A stretch of 64,000 bases of DNA, taken from positions 1-64,000 of the forward strand of contig JAIOZF010000006.1 in assembly GCA_021740745.1 (NCBI GenBank). The letters run 5' to 3'. A program made the translations under genes and the position numbers. Shown one piece after another: positions 1 to 8,785 of the stretch. The DNA comes from Crocinitomicaceae bacterium (GTDB lineage Bacteria > Bacteroidota > Bacteroidia > Flavobacteriales_D > Crocinitomicaceae). Each line of letters starts with the position of its first letter. The stretch's first letter is position 1. The notes beneath the pieces are model-generated. The model was not told where the DNA came from and did no database searches. It was given only the letters and a program-made list of their open reading frames with translations.

Positions 1-339
1 ATCCACTTTTTGCTTTATGAAAGCATTGTCTTCATGGAAAATTTCTCTTCGCTCGCTATGTCCAACCAAAAAATGATTTACACCAATTGATTTAAACTGT
101 GCGATAGAGATTTCACCCGTAAAAGCGCCTTTATCTGCTGGATAACAGTTTTGTGCACCAAAAAAAATGTGATCTGAACTATTTCCAATTAACTGTTGAA
201 TAAATAATGCAGGCGGAAAAACCATTAATTGAACTCCTTCAACAGAATCAACAAGGCTCTTACAGTCATTCAGCAAGTTAAATGCTTGCTCTGAAGAAAG
301 GTTCATTTTCCAATTTCCTGCGACTATCTTTTTTCTCAT
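1..339 (-). CDS. tpiA: Triosephosphate isomerase, N-terminal part (cut by window edge)
   Basis: Interconverts dihydroxyacetone phosphate and glyceraldehyde 3-phosphate in glycolysis and gluconeogenesis. I translated the first 113 codons by hand. The protein begins MRKKIVAGNWKMN, which holds the conserved substrate lysine of the GNWKMN motif. It reaches VGHSERREIF, which holds the electrophilic histidine. The remaining part, including the catalytic glutamate, lies outside the window. The ATG overlaps the TGA of the upstream DoxX gene (ATGA), so the two are translationally coupled. Last visible gene of the DUF1599-DoxX-tpiA operon. Confidence 0.96.
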   Translation of the reverse strand, partial: MRKKIVAGNWKMNLSSEQAFNLLNDCKSLVDSVEGVQLMVFPPALFIQQLIGNSSDHIFFGAQNCYPADKGAFTGEISIAQFKSIGVNHFLVGHSERREIFHEDNAFIKQKVD

Positions 340-2219
340 TTCTTCAAGGTATTTCTTTTAATCCAATCAAATGAAGGTGTAGATCTGTGCGCAAATTTCC
401 CTTTCATAATTCCTTTCTCAATTACAAGTAAAGAAGGGTTCGAGCGAGCAATTGCTTTCAACTCTGTTTCATCATTCAAGAAAACAGGGATATTAAATTT
501 ATGCTTCTTACGGAAAGCGTTGATTTCTTCTTTATTAGCATTAACAATCATAACAAAAGGAATCTTTGCTTTCTTACATTCAGCATAAATAGACTTATAA
601 CGCTCAACTGCACTCCAATTGGCTTCATTCAAGTTCTTAACTGTTAAAACAAAAATTCGATCTGCTTTCACGATGTAATCGCGGATACTTACTTCTGTAA
701 AAGATGGATTCGTCATTTCGATTGTATCCAAGATTTTATAATCTGTTTCCGGGAAATCTTCTGGCGTATATTCTGCTTCAGGAATTTCCATTTCACTATT
801 ATAAGCTAGGTCTAAGATTTTGAATCCACTTATTTTCGACTGAGCGAGCAATTCTTTCACAATCGGTAATTGCATTTCAACCGCACCAATATCTGCAACT
901 GGTAAGAACGGATTGAATTGATCCGTAATGGAAGGAATTCTCGTAGGGATGATTTCCTTTTGTGTCATTTCCAAGTAAACCCAATCCTTATCTTCCCAAA
1001 TTTTAGAATCAACATATTCTTGTGAGGTTGAGTTATACTCAATTTTTTCACCTGTTTTCTTGTTTTTGTATACTAACAAGCTTTCATACTTACCTTCAAT
1101 TCCATCATTCATTTTCTCGATCAAATTGGTGCCTTCAGCGTAAGGACGATAGTCTTTTAATGGCTCATACATTAAAACGTAAGTTGTCATTAGTAAACAA
1201 AGAATTGTTACAACTACACTCACTCCAAAGTAATTACCGAGCACTTTACCACCTGATCGTTTAATCCAAAGGGATCCTAGTAATGCGATTGCTCCAAAAA
1301 GAATTGGGAAATACCAACCAAATACCCATGAAAAGAAAACTATAACCAATCCTGAACCAAGCAAGAATTTCATATTCTGTTTCTTTTCATTTGGTTGAAT
1401 AATCCACTGTGCTATAAAAATCCAAAATGTTAAATAAACAAGGATGATATCTTTCCAAAGCGATTCTTTTGGAGAAAGCGATCTTCCAACTGAACCTTTC
1501 ATCGCATCACCAAAACACCCGCAATCATCCACACACTGAGGTTGTTTTTTTTCTTCTACAACAAGTGTCTTGGCATCTTTGGAAATGATTTTAATTTCCT
1601 TGTTCGTTTTTGCTTCTTCTATTTTAATTGCTGCCAATTGATCGGTCATTTCGAAAGTATCTCTATCAACAAACTTTTTAGAAGAATCACAATTCGCAGT
1701 ATGCCATGTCAAGAATGTAAAAAACAGCATCATCATCATCGTGAGATAGGAAACAAGTTTAATCTTCCCTCCTATGATAATCAGCACACCTAAAACTATT
1801 TCTGCAATGCAAATAACGACACTTAAAAACAAAGCAGATTCGATTAAAAATTCTAACGAAAATCCTGGAGCGCCGAACAATTCTTTAATTCTATATGCTA
1901 AAGCACCATCCTCGAAATATTCTTCAAGTTTATATGAAAACCCAAGTGGATCATTTGCCTTTACTAAACCAGACACAATGAATAATCCACCGACCAAACC
2001 TCTAGCCACATTCGCCATCATTAATCTACCTTGGAAGATGAAAATCCCTGCTGCACTCAATGCAAGAAGTATGTATCCAATAAAATTAAACAACATGTAT
2101 TGTGCTTCAAAATTCTTATGTGAACCAACAGCAACAAATGTTAAACCCGTTAAATTAACGAGAACAAATAGTGCATTAAAGAGGAAAGATCTTCCTTGAA
2201 CTGTAGCTTTTTGTTTCAT
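336..2219 (-). CDS. DoxX-family membrane protein with C-terminal thioredoxin-like region (BT_3928-like)
   Basis: A 627-residue inner-membrane protein. Several hydrophobic segments lie in the first half (about residues 12-32, 42-62, 72-86, 122-150, 155-172), with further ones at about 257-272 and 285-350. A conserved cysteine cluster C229-x3-C233-G-C235-FGD lies between them, as in DoxX/MauE-type proteins linked to redox chemistry. The last 110 residues alternate strand and helix like a thioredoxin fold (hydrophobic strands near 525 and 558, then a conserved NIPVFLND turn) but show no CxxC. The gene sits between DUF1599 and tpiA, an order I recall from other Bacteroidetes, where the family is named after BT_3928. 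The function is unknown; a quinol or disulfide redox role is inference. Confidence 0.85.
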   Translation of the reverse strand: MKQKATVQGRSFLFNALFVLVNLTGLTFVAVGSHKNFEAQYMLFNFIGYILLALSAAGIFIFQGRLMMANVARGLVGGLFIVSGLVKANDPLGFSYKLEEYFEDGALAYRIKELFGAPGFSLEFLIESALFLSVVICIAEIVLGVLIIIGGKIKLVSYLTMMMMLFFTFLTWHTANCDSSKKFVDRDTFEMTDQLAAIKIEEAKTNKEIKIISKDAKTLVVEEKKQPQCVDDCGCFGDAMKGSVGRSLSPKESLWKDIILVYLTFWIFIAQWIIQPNEKKQNMKFLLGSGLVIVFFSWVFGWYFPILFGAIALLGSLWIKRSGGKVLGNYFGVSVVVTILCLLMTTYVLMYEPLKDYRPYAEGTNLIEKMNDGIEGKYESLLVYKNKKTGEKIEYNSTSQEYVDSKIWEDKDWVYLEMTQKEIIPTRIPSITDQFNPFLPVADIGAVEMQLPIVKELLAQSKISGFKILDLAYNSEMEIPEAEYTPEDFPETDYKILDTIEMTNPSFTEVSIRDYIVKADRIFVLTVKNLNEANWSAVERYKSIYAECKKAKIPFVMIVNANKEEINAFRKKHKFNIPVFLNDETELKAIARSNPSLLVIEKGIMKGKFAHRSTPSFDWIKRNTLKK

Positions 2220-2223
2220 AATA

Positions 2224-2775
2224 TTACTTTTTTTTAGGGGTATTTGTTAAATGAATTAAGGCAAAAACGGAGTAATTCAGCATGTCGAAATAATTAGCAT
2301 CGATTCCTTCGCTCATGATTGTTTGACCATCGTTGTCTTCGATTTGCTTGATCCGAAGAATTTTCATTAAGATCAAATCAGTTAATGAACTAACACGCAT
2401 ATCTCGCCAAGCTTCGCCATAATCGTGATTCTTTCGTTCCATCAAAGACTGCGCCTCTGCTGCATAATGATTGTATAATTGCAAGGCCTTTTCTGGATCC
2501 AATTCCAATTCTTTCAAATCTTTTTCCAACAATTGAATTATTGCCATGATGCAATAGTTGACAATTGCTCTAAATTCGTCTTCAACATCCTCTCCTACTT
2601 TATTTTCTCCAGTTTCTTGTATCGTGCGAATTCGTTGTGCTTTTATAAATAATTGATCAGTTAACGAGCTTGGTCGAAGTATTCTCCATGCCGTTCCATA
2701 ATCTTTTGTTTTCTTCAAAAAAATATCTCGGCAAACATTCATTACCTTTGTATATTCTAAACTCGTCTGATTCAT
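2224..2775 (-). CDS. DUF1599 protein with two tandem copies of the domain
   Basis: A 183-residue soluble protein. The DUF1599 motif appears twice. The first copy, about residues 8-85, has KTKDYGTAWRILRPSSLTDQ and RAIVNYCIMAIIQL. The second, about residues 98-178, has KNHDYGEAWRDMRVSSLTD and FDMLNYSVFALIHL. The Y-G-x-A-W-R-x-x-R-x-S-S-L-T-D core is kept in both copies. The domain is associated with nucleotide modification in domain databases, as I recall, but the cellular role here is not established. First gene of the operon running to tpiA; four bases separate it from doxX. Its start codon is only 10 bp from the divergent folP start. Confidence 0.85.
   Translation of the reverse strand: MNQTSLEYTKVMNVCRDIFLKKTKDYGTAWRILRPSSLTDQLFIKAQRIRTIQETGENKVGEDVEDEFRAIVNYCIMAIIQLLEKDLKELELDPEKALQLYNHYAAEAQSLMERKNHDYGEAWRDMRVSSLTDLILMKILRIKQIEDNDGQTIMSEGIDANYFDMLNYSVFALIHLTNTPKKK
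2743..2750 (+). promoter_or_regulatory. Possible -7 element for folP
   Basis: TACCTTTG matches the Bacteroidetes -7 consensus TAnnTTTG and lies 35 bases before the folP ATG, inside the first codons of the divergent DUF1599 gene. No convincing -33 TTTG was found at about 20 bp upstream, so this is a weak call. Confidence 0.35.
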
Positions 2776-2785
2776 TTAATGCACT

Positions 2786-3640
2786 ATGGGATTTTCAAGC
2801 GTTGAAGATACACATTTTCCGATAAATCGCCACCTTCGGCTAAAGGATAAATTATTTGACCTTAGCACACCAAAAGTGATGGGGATAGTCAACTTAACAC
2901 CAGATTCATTCTACCAATCAAGTCGTATATCGGCTGATAAAGAATTACTTAAACAGGTTGAATCCATGCTGAATTACGGTATGGATATTCTTGATTTAGG
3001 AGGGTATTCAAGTCGACCAGGAGCAAAAAATGTTTCGATACAAGAAGAAATTGATCGTGTAAAAGGTCCAATTCAGCAAATTAAAAATGCGTTTCCTTCA
3101 CTTCCATTATCGCTTGACACCTTTCGTTCGGATGTTGCAGAAGTAGGTATTAATGAAGGTATTGAGATAATCAATGATATCAGTGCTGGATTATTAGATG
3201 ACCGAATTTTAGACGTCGTTGCGGCTGCAAAAGTGCCTTATATTGCGATGCATATGCAAGGGAATATGGAGACAGTTCATAACACATTCGAATATGGCGA
3301 ATTGTTCAATGAATTGGTTCGTTATTTTTCGGAGCGCATATCCACACTTCAATCAAAAGGAATACATGATATCATTTTAGATCCGGGGTTTGGATTTAGT
3401 AAAAGTATTGAACAGAACTATCAATTATTAAATCAATTGGATCAATTCCAACTTCTTGAAAAACCAATTTTAGTAGGTTTTTCGCGCAAATCGATGATTT
3501 ACAAAAAATTAAACAAAACTGCGGAAGAATCTTTAAATGGCACAACGGTTTTAAATACCATTGCCTTGTCTAAAGGGGCAAGTATCTTGAGGGTTCATGA
3601 TGTAAAAGAAGCCAAAGAAATTATATCCTTGCTTTTCTAA
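2786..3640 (+). CDS. folP: Dihydropteroate synthase
   Basis: Condenses 7,8-dihydropterin pyrophosphate with p-aminobenzoate in folate synthesis; target of sulfonamides. All family motifs are visible: VMGIVNLTPDSF (residues 31-42), GGYSSRPGA (72-80), the pterin-binding D111 in SLDTF, IND at 129-131, DPGFGFSK (199-206) and GFSRKS (231-236). The length of 284 residues is normal, but the N-terminus carries about 20 extra residues before the usual first strand, so a later start cannot be excluded. It is divergent from DUF1599 with 10 bp between the start codons, so its promoter must lie inside that gene. Confidence 0.96.
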   Translation: MGFSSVEDTHFPINRHLRLKDKLFDLSTPKVMGIVNLTPDSFYQSSRISADKELLKQVESMLNYGMDILDLGGYSSRPGAKNVSIQEEIDRVKGPIQQIKNAFPSLPLSLDTFRSDVAEVGINEGIEIINDISAGLLDDRILDVVAAAKVPYIAMHMQGNMETVHNTFEYGELFNELVRYFSERISTLQSKGIHDIILDPGFGFSKSIEQNYQLLNQLDQFQLLEKPILVGFSRKSMIYKKLNKTAEESLNGTTVLNTIALSKGASILRVHDVKEAKEIISLLF

Positions 3641-3713
3641 CTTTTTTCCAATTGTGACGTACTATTTCTCAATTTGAATTCCTATATTCGATATATATTC
3701 TAGACGATTTATT

Positions 3714-5969
3714 ATGTTAAAAAACTATTTTCTACTGTTAATGTTGAGTTTTATTTCTTTTATGAGTATTTCTCAAACACCAATTTGGACAGAAGCATTT
3801 CAAAACGCATGCGCGAGTGATTGTCCCGGAAATGGTTACGCAGGTCCGAATGGCGCATGGAGTGTTGCTGCTTCTGGAATTAATGGCACTGATGCAAATC
3901 TTTGGTATGTAAGTGGCGCCGAATGCGGAAACGCAGCCGCAGCTTGTGGCTCTGTATGTGGAACTATAGATCCATCACTACATATTAGCGCAAACCCAAG
4001 TGTTATTGGTGATCAAGGTGCTGCTTATTTAGCAGGTGGATTAGGATTTTGGGATCCTGTGACAGATAGCAGAGCTGAATCTCCCGTAATTAATCTTGCT
4101 GGACAAAGCACTATGACATTGACTTTTAATTATATTGAAAACGGTCAAGCTGCTATAGATGACGCTTCCCTTTGGTATTTTGATGGCGCAACATGGACAC
4201 TTTTAAGTGCGCTAGCTAAAACACCTTTAACCTGCAATCCACAGGGTACATGGACAGCCTTTAGTATTGCGATGCCAACTTCCGCTAATAATAATCCAAA
4301 TGTAAAAATTGGGTTTAGATGGGTGAACAACGATGACAATGTCGGAACTGATCCTTCCTTTGCGGTTGATGATATCCAAATTACAATTCCGTCTGTTGGT
4401 GCGCCACCAGTTGCTAATTTCTCAACTCCAACCACAACTATCTGTGAAGGAACATGCATTAATTTCACGAATACTAGTACATTTAGTGCTGGAGCAACCT
4501 TTGCATGGAATTTTGGTGATGGTCAAGTATCAGCCTTACAAGATCCAACTAATATCTGTTATAATAACGCTGGTTCATTTACTGTGACTTTAATCGTTAC
4601 AGATGCGAATGGGACTGACACTGAAACGAAAACGAATTACATCGTAGTAAATGCACCTGTCAGTGCTGGGGCCGATAACACTGGTTCTGTCTGCAACAAT
4701 ACGACATTAAGTTTACCAACTTTATTAAGTGGTGCAAGCGCTGGTGGTGTTTGGGTTGAAACGACAGGGATTTCAAGTGGACAATTTAATGCTGGAACAG
4801 GAGTTTTTAATGCAAATGGTTTAACACCTGGAACTTATACATTTAGTTATTCAGTAACAGGAACAGCTCCTTGTCCAAATGACCAAGCGGTTTTTTCCAT
4901 TACAGTTAATGACTGTTCAGCTGGACCGATTGCGATTATTAATGCGTCAAACTTAACCGTTTGTCAAGGTCAATCTTTATTATTTAACGATGCAAGTACT
5001 GGTTCAAATGTAGATACATGGGTATGGAGTTTTGGTAGTGGCTTACCAGGAACCGCTAATACCGCAGGACCTCACAGTGTGTTTTTTAATGCAGTAGGGA
5101 CATTTAATGTACAATTAACAGTTACGGATGATTTCGGCACGGATGATACGCTTATTTCAATTCAAGTAATACCTTGTAGCACACCAACAGCAGCATTTGC
5201 AATTTCGGATAATGATCCGTGTGCAGGTGATTGTATTACCTACACGAATAATTCAGTTTCTATAGGAACTCCAACTTACGCATGGACCTTTGCTGGAGGA
5301 TCACCTGCTACTTCAACTAGTGCAAATCCTGGACAAATTTGTTATGACACTCCTGGCACATATGCAGTTGATTTAGTTGTGACCAATGCATTTGGATTTG
5401 CGAATTATTCTCAAAACATTACTGTTCTTCCTCCCCCAACAATTGTTACTGGTGGAGATATCGTAATTAATCTGGGTGAAAGTGCAGTCATAACTGCCAC
5501 CGCATCATCAGGAACAATAACATGGGATTGGACACCAAATAATCAAGGAAACATTCTTGATTGTACGATTTCTGACTGTTCACAAGCTACGGTGAATCCA
5601 ACAATTACAACAACCTTCACAGCAACTACAACAACAACCGAAGGATGCACAGTAACAGATAATGTATTAATTGCTGTTAACGTGCCAGTTGGTGGATACG
5701 CAATTGGAGTTCCAACTTCATTTTCACCAAATGAAGATTCAAAGAATGACGTATTGTTAGTAAACGGAATAGGAATTACGACAATGTTCTTTAAAGTTTA
5801 TAATCGCTACGGTCAATTAGTTTTTGAATCAGACGACCAAAGTATTGGTTGGGATGGAAAAGTGAATGGAGAGCCATTGAATCCTGCCACTTTTGCTTGG
5901 ACCTTGGAATACGTGCTTGTTAATGGACAAGGCGGAAAAATGAATGGTAATGTTACACTTTTAAAATAA
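3714..5969 (+). CDS. Secreted PKD-repeat protein with type B (gliding-motility associated) sorting domain
   Basis: A 751-residue exported protein. A Sec signal peptide covers about residues 1-20 (hydrophobic core LLLMLSFISFM, cut after SISQ). Residues 21-225 form a Cys-rich N-terminal domain with a jelly-roll look. At least three PKD-like repeats follow, with the W-x-FG(D/S)G signatures at about 265 (WNFGDG) and 436 (WSFGSG) and a variant WTFAGG at about 525. The last 90 residues (FSPNEDSKNDV, FKVYNRYGQLVFES, GWDGKVNGE) are a CHU_C/type B C-terminal domain, the signal for type IX secretion and surface attachment. It is followed six bases later by a PorP/SprF protein, the usual partner of type B cargo. 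Probable adhesin; the ligand is unknown. Confidence 0.9.
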   Translation: MLKNYFLLLMLSFISFMSISQTPIWTEAFQNACASDCPGNGYAGPNGAWSVAASGINGTDANLWYVSGAECGNAAAACGSVCGTIDPSLHISANPSVIGDQGAAYLAGGLGFWDPVTDSRAESPVINLAGQSTMTLTFNYIENGQAAIDDASLWYFDGATWTLLSALAKTPLTCNPQGTWTAFSIAMPTSANNNPNVKIGFRWVNNDDNVGTDPSFAVDDIQITIPSVGAPPVANFSTPTTTICEGTCINFTNTSTFSAGATFAWNFGDGQVSALQDPTNICYNNAGSFTVTLIVTDANGTDTETKTNYIVVNAPVSAGADNTGSVCNNTTLSLPTLLSGASAGGVWVETTGISSGQFNAGTGVFNANGLTPGTYTFSYSVTGTAPCPNDQAVFSITVNDCSAGPIAIINASNLTVCQGQSLLFNDASTGSNVDTWVWSFGSGLPGTANTAGPHSVFFNAVGTFNVQLTVTDDFGTDDTLISIQVIPCSTPTAAFAISDNDPCAGDCITYTNNSVSIGTPTYAWTFAGGSPATSTSANPGQICYDTPGTYAVDLVVTNAFGFANYSQNITVLPPPTIVTGGDIVINLGESAVITATASSGTITWDWTPNNQGNILDCTISDCSQATVNPTITTTFTATTTTTEGCTVTDNVLIAVNVPVGGYAIGVPTSFSPNEDSKNDVLLVNGIGITTMFFKVYNRYGQLVFESDDQSIGWDGKVNGEPLNPATFAWTLEYVLVNGQGGKMNGNVTLLK

Positions 5970-5975
5970 ACGATC

Positions 5976-7031
5976 ATGTTAAAAACCGTCATAACCCTAT
6001 CAGTCTTGACCTTAGCTTGGTCTAATTCGATTTTTGCTCAACAAGATAAACACTTTAGTATGTGGATGGAAAATCCAACACTAATAAATCCAGCAACTGC
6101 AGGTGCAATGGATGAGGACATTCGTTTTATGACAAATATGCGTATGCAGTGGTTACCTTTGGATGGTGAGAATTTTAGAACAAATTCCTTCGGTGTAGAT
6201 GCCAAGTTATTCAAAAACAGAAGTGGAAGCCATTTAGGTTTAGGCTTAAATTTTGTAAACGATGCGACAGGAGATTTGCGATTGACATCTAATATTATTT
6301 CTGTTCCAATTAGCTATACCATTGCTGCGGATAAAAACACATTCATATCACTTGGGATTGCTCCGGGATTTTACCAACAAGCAATTAAAAACACAAATTC
6401 CACATGGAATAATCAGTGGGACGGTTCAAGCTATAACCAAACGATATTAAGTGGAGAAAGTTTCTCACCTGATTTAGCAGTGTCTACTTTCGATATTGGT
6501 GCTGGACTTCACGTTAACTATAAATTTGATGCTAGCAATAATATTAACGTTGGTGTATCTGTTAATCACATCACTGCCCCTTTAGTATCATATAGTGCTT
6601 TAGAGAACAAACTTTATCGAAACGCTAATATTTATCTTTCTGGCACTCGATTTTTGGATGATCGCAATTTTGGTTTTTCACCTCAAGTGCTCGTTTCATT
6701 GTTTGGTCCAAGTAGAAATATTTTATTTGGAACCTATTTCGATCATGAGATGTTTGAAAGCTCAAAGAGAACCGATTACGTTCAGCGATCTTTTATTTCC
6801 TATGGCGTATTTATGCGCTATGGAGACGCAATTATTGGATCTTTAGCCTATAAATTCAAAGGTTTTAAGGTTGGGGCTAGCTATGATTTTAATATTTCGA
6901 AATTGAGTAGTGCAACTCGATCTTCTGGAGGATTCGAAATTTTCCTTAAATTCTCTACATTGACAGATCGAAGCTCATATATTCGTGACCGCAAACTATT
7001 CCGATGGAAAAAAGGAACACGAAGATTATAA
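5976..7031 (+). CDS. PorP/SprF-family type IX secretion membrane protein
   Basis: A 351-residue outer-membrane beta-barrel protein with a signal peptide (about 1-22, ending FAQ). The mature start, QDKHFSMWMENPTLINPATAGA, is the family hallmark (Y/F-x-x-N-P-x-x-x-N-P-A-x-A-G). Alternating short strands fill the rest. In gliding bacteria SprF is needed to deliver SprB, and each type B cargo tends to have its own PorP/SprF neighbour. The cargo gene directly upstream fits this, so the pair is probably one dedicated secretion unit. Confidence 0.92.
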   Translation: MLKTVITLSVLTLAWSNSIFAQQDKHFSMWMENPTLINPATAGAMDEDIRFMTNMRMQWLPLDGENFRTNSFGVDAKLFKNRSGSHLGLGLNFVNDATGDLRLTSNIISVPISYTIAADKNTFISLGIAPGFYQQAIKNTNSTWNNQWDGSSYNQTILSGESFSPDLAVSTFDIGAGLHVNYKFDASNNINVGVSVNHITAPLVSYSALENKLYRNANIYLSGTRFLDDRNFGFSPQVLVSLFGPSRNILFGTYFDHEMFESSKRTDYVQRSFISYGVFMRYGDAIIGSLAYKFKGFKVGASYDFNISKLSSATRSSGGFEIFLKFSTLTDRSSYIRDRKLFRWKKGTRRL

Positions 7032-7033
7032 TT

Positions 7034-7975
7034 TTAAAAAGGGTTGTTAGAAAATAACCTTTTTTCTTTCTCAAAAATTGATTTTGCACCTTGAATTCCA
7101 CCAGTGTGAACAAATAAAATGCGTTTGTTTTTAATATCCCTTTGTTCAATTTCTTTAAACAGAGCGAACATTGCTTTTGCCGTATAAACGGGATCTAACG
7201 GTATTTTTGTTTCTTTATAGAATGACTCAATAAAATCCAATAAGTCAGCAGTGTATTTTCCATAACCACCAAAATGATAATTATCTAGCACCTCAATTTT
7301 ACTCAACCAATCTGAGATTGTTTCAGCATCAAATGCAGCATATCCGTAAAGTGTTTTCATTTCAGCCAGTGCGTTAAACCCTTTCAAAACAGGCACCGTC
7401 CACAATGTGCTTTTTTCAGGTAAGCTCATCAATAAGCCTGCTGATGTTGTTGTGGTTCCTTGTGCAACAATCACAAGATCATAATCATTCGTTGTTTCAG
7501 ACAAAATTTCTGAGCAACCAACTATTCCCCAGTAATTCGCTCCTCCTTCTGGCACAATATACATGGAAGGAAACTTCGTTGTTAACTCTTCTTGATACAT
7601 GCGCTCATTTCTAAATGCATAATCCTCACGACTTACAAAATGTAATTCCATTCCATATTGAGCGCAACGTTTAAGTGTATCATTCGAATCTTTCGTCAAC
7701 TCCTCTCCCCTAACAATGCCAATAGATTGAAGGTTCTTCATTTGACATACTGCAGCCGTTGCAACCAAATGGTTTGAAAATGCCCCACCAAAGGTTAAAA
7801 TTCCTTCGAATTTTTGTTGCTCGGCATGCAAAATTGAATACTTCAATTTTCTCCATTTGTTACCTGAAATTTCAGAATGAATTAAATCATCACGCTTCAC
7901 AAAGAACTTAATATTCCTTGCTATTAGATGAGTCAAATGAACTTCTTGGAGAATTGATTGTTGAACTGAAAGCAT
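7034..7975 (-). CDS. PLP-dependent ACC deaminase / D-cysteine desulfhydrase family enzyme
   Basis: A 313-residue cytosolic enzyme of PLP fold type II. The PLP lysine is K40 in HSEISGNKWRKLKY. The phosphate-gripping and Ser/Asn loop follows at FGGAFSNHLVATAA. The C-terminal FVHTGGIQG loop is typical of the D-cysteine desulfhydrase/ACC deaminase group. Which substrate is used cannot be read from sequence; D-cysteine desulfhydrase is at least as likely as ACC deaminase in this phylum. It converges with the PorP/SprF gene (2 bp gap) and is divergent from a DUF5522 gene. Confidence 0.85.
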   Translation of the reverse strand: MLSVQQSILQEVHLTHLIARNIKFFVKRDDLIHSEISGNKWRKLKYSILHAEQQKFEGILTFGGAFSNHLVATAAVCQMKNLQSIGIVRGEELTKDSNDTLKRCAQYGMELHFVSREDYAFRNERMYQEELTTKFPSMYIVPEGGANYWGIVGCSEILSETTNDYDLVIVAQGTTTTSAGLLMSLPEKSTLWTVPVLKGFNALAEMKTLYGYAAFDAETISDWLSKIEVLDNYHFGGYGKYTADLLDFIESFYKETKIPLDPVYTAKAMFALFKEIEQRDIKNKRILFVHTGGIQGAKSIFEKEKRLFSNNPF

Positions 7976-8002
7976 AAGTCATTGCTGTTTAAACTATATA
8001 TA

Positions 8003-8010
8003 TACATTTG
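8003..8010 (+). promoter_or_regulatory. -7 element of the DUF5522 gene, probably leaderless
   Basis: TACATTTG fits TAnnTTTG. Only four bases separate its final G from the ATG at 8015, so transcription should begin at or next to the start codon. This argues against the longer reading from a TTG at 7982, which would lie upstream of the promoter. Confidence 0.5.
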
Positions 8011-8014
8011 CAGA

Positions 8015-8203
8015 ATGAGTGAAGAAAATAAGCAATTTTCAAATCGTCCGAATATTGAATCCCAAGATTATTATCTTACTGAAGATGGATATATAATCTT
8101 TACAGAATCTTATCATTTAAAAAGAGGATATTGCTGTCAAAACTCCTGCAAACACTGTCCTTATGGTTTTAATAAAAAAGCCAAAACAAACAAAAAGGAT
8201 TAG
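8015..8203 (+). CDS. DUF5522 small Cys-rich protein
   Basis: A 62-residue protein. The conserved block is YCCQNSCKHCPYGF near the C-terminus, a CC-x3-C-x2-C arrangement likely to bind zinc or another metal. A Tyr-rich stretch (DYYLTEDGYIIFTESYHLKRGYCC) leads into it. I chose the ATG at 8015 rather than a TTG 33 bases upstream, because the -7 promoter element lies between them and the upstream codons encode low-complexity LYIYI. The end overlaps the 3' end of the convergent acyltransferase gene by four bases. Function unknown. Confidence 0.8.
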   Translation: MSEENKQFSNRPNIESQDYYLTEDGYIIFTESYHLKRGYCCQNSCKHCPYGFNKKAKTNKKD

Positions 8204-8742
8204 TAAACGCCTTTCTCAGGAAATTTTCCTTTGTATTGTGCTAATACACTTTTTATATAATCAATATCTTTCTCAATATCACCAGTAGGTTGAAACAAGC
8301 TGTGAAATCCACCAATTTTCTTCTCGTAATCCATATAGCAGATGTAAATTGGAACATTGGCCTTTTGAGCAATATAATAAAAACCTTTTTTCCAATTGGG
8401 GTTGTAGCTCCGCGTGCCTTCAGGTGTAAAAACCAAATATAATTGCTCGTACTCTTTAAATAGCTTAGACGCATAATCCGTCATGTTGTTATTTTTCTTT
8501 CGATCAACCGGAATCCCACCCATCAACCTTAACAACCAACCAAGTGGTGGAAAAAACAAATCTTTCTTAATTAGAATTTTTGGTTTAACACCGTACATTA
8601 TAAACGCTAATCTACCTAGAAGAAAATCCCAGTTCGAAGTGTGTGGTCCTACCACAATAACACATTTATCAACACCAACTGGAGAATTTTCAGCAATTTT
8701 CCATCCAAACATCCAAAAAATAAAGCGTGCAATTTTTCTCAT
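8200..8742 (-). CDS. 1-acylglycerol-3-phosphate O-acyltransferase-family protein
   Basis: A 180-residue acyltransferase of the PlsC superfamily. The catalytic HX4D motif is H34-TSNW-D39, and the acceptor-binding motif is PEGTRS at 107-112. Both are intact, so it should be active. The protein is short for PlsC and has only an amphipathic N-terminus, not a clear membrane anchor. It resembles short acyltransferases that modify glycerolipids or lysophospholipids. The acceptor is not known. Divergent from the gene at 8786, with both -7 elements in the 43-bp gap. Confidence 0.85.
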   Translation of the reverse strand: MRKIARFIFWMFGWKIAENSPVGVDKCVIVVGPHTSNWDFLLGRLAFIMYGVKPKILIKKDLFFPPLGWLLRLMGGIPVDRKKNNNMTDYASKLFKEYEQLYLVFTPEGTRSYNPNWKKGFYYIAQKANVPIYICYMDYEKKIGGFHSLFQPTGDIEKDIDYIKSVLAQYKGKFPEKGVY

Positions 8743-8746
8743 TTGA

Positions 8747-8754
8747 CAAAGTTA
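8747..8754 (-). promoter_or_regulatory. -7 element of the acyltransferase gene
   Basis: On the minus strand TAACTTTG ends four bases before the ATG at 8742. Transcription should start at the first codon (leaderless). It is back to back with the element at 8774-8781. Confidence 0.5.
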
Positions 8755-8773
8755 GCTATTAAACAATTACTTG

Positions 8774-8781
8774 TACTTTTG
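8774..8781 (+). promoter_or_regulatory. -7 element of the gene at 8786
   Basis: TACTTTTG ends four bases before the ATG at 8786. This supports ATG 8786 over the TTG at 8771, which would lie upstream of the promoter. Confidence 0.5.
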
Positions 8782-8785
8782 TTTT

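Noticed and set aside
1774-2199. 141-residue plus-strand open frame
   Set aside because: Antisense to the DoxX gene, with no recognisable features.
7982-8014. TTG start giving an 11-residue longer DUF5522 protein
   Set aside because: The -7 promoter element lies between this codon and the ATG at 8015.
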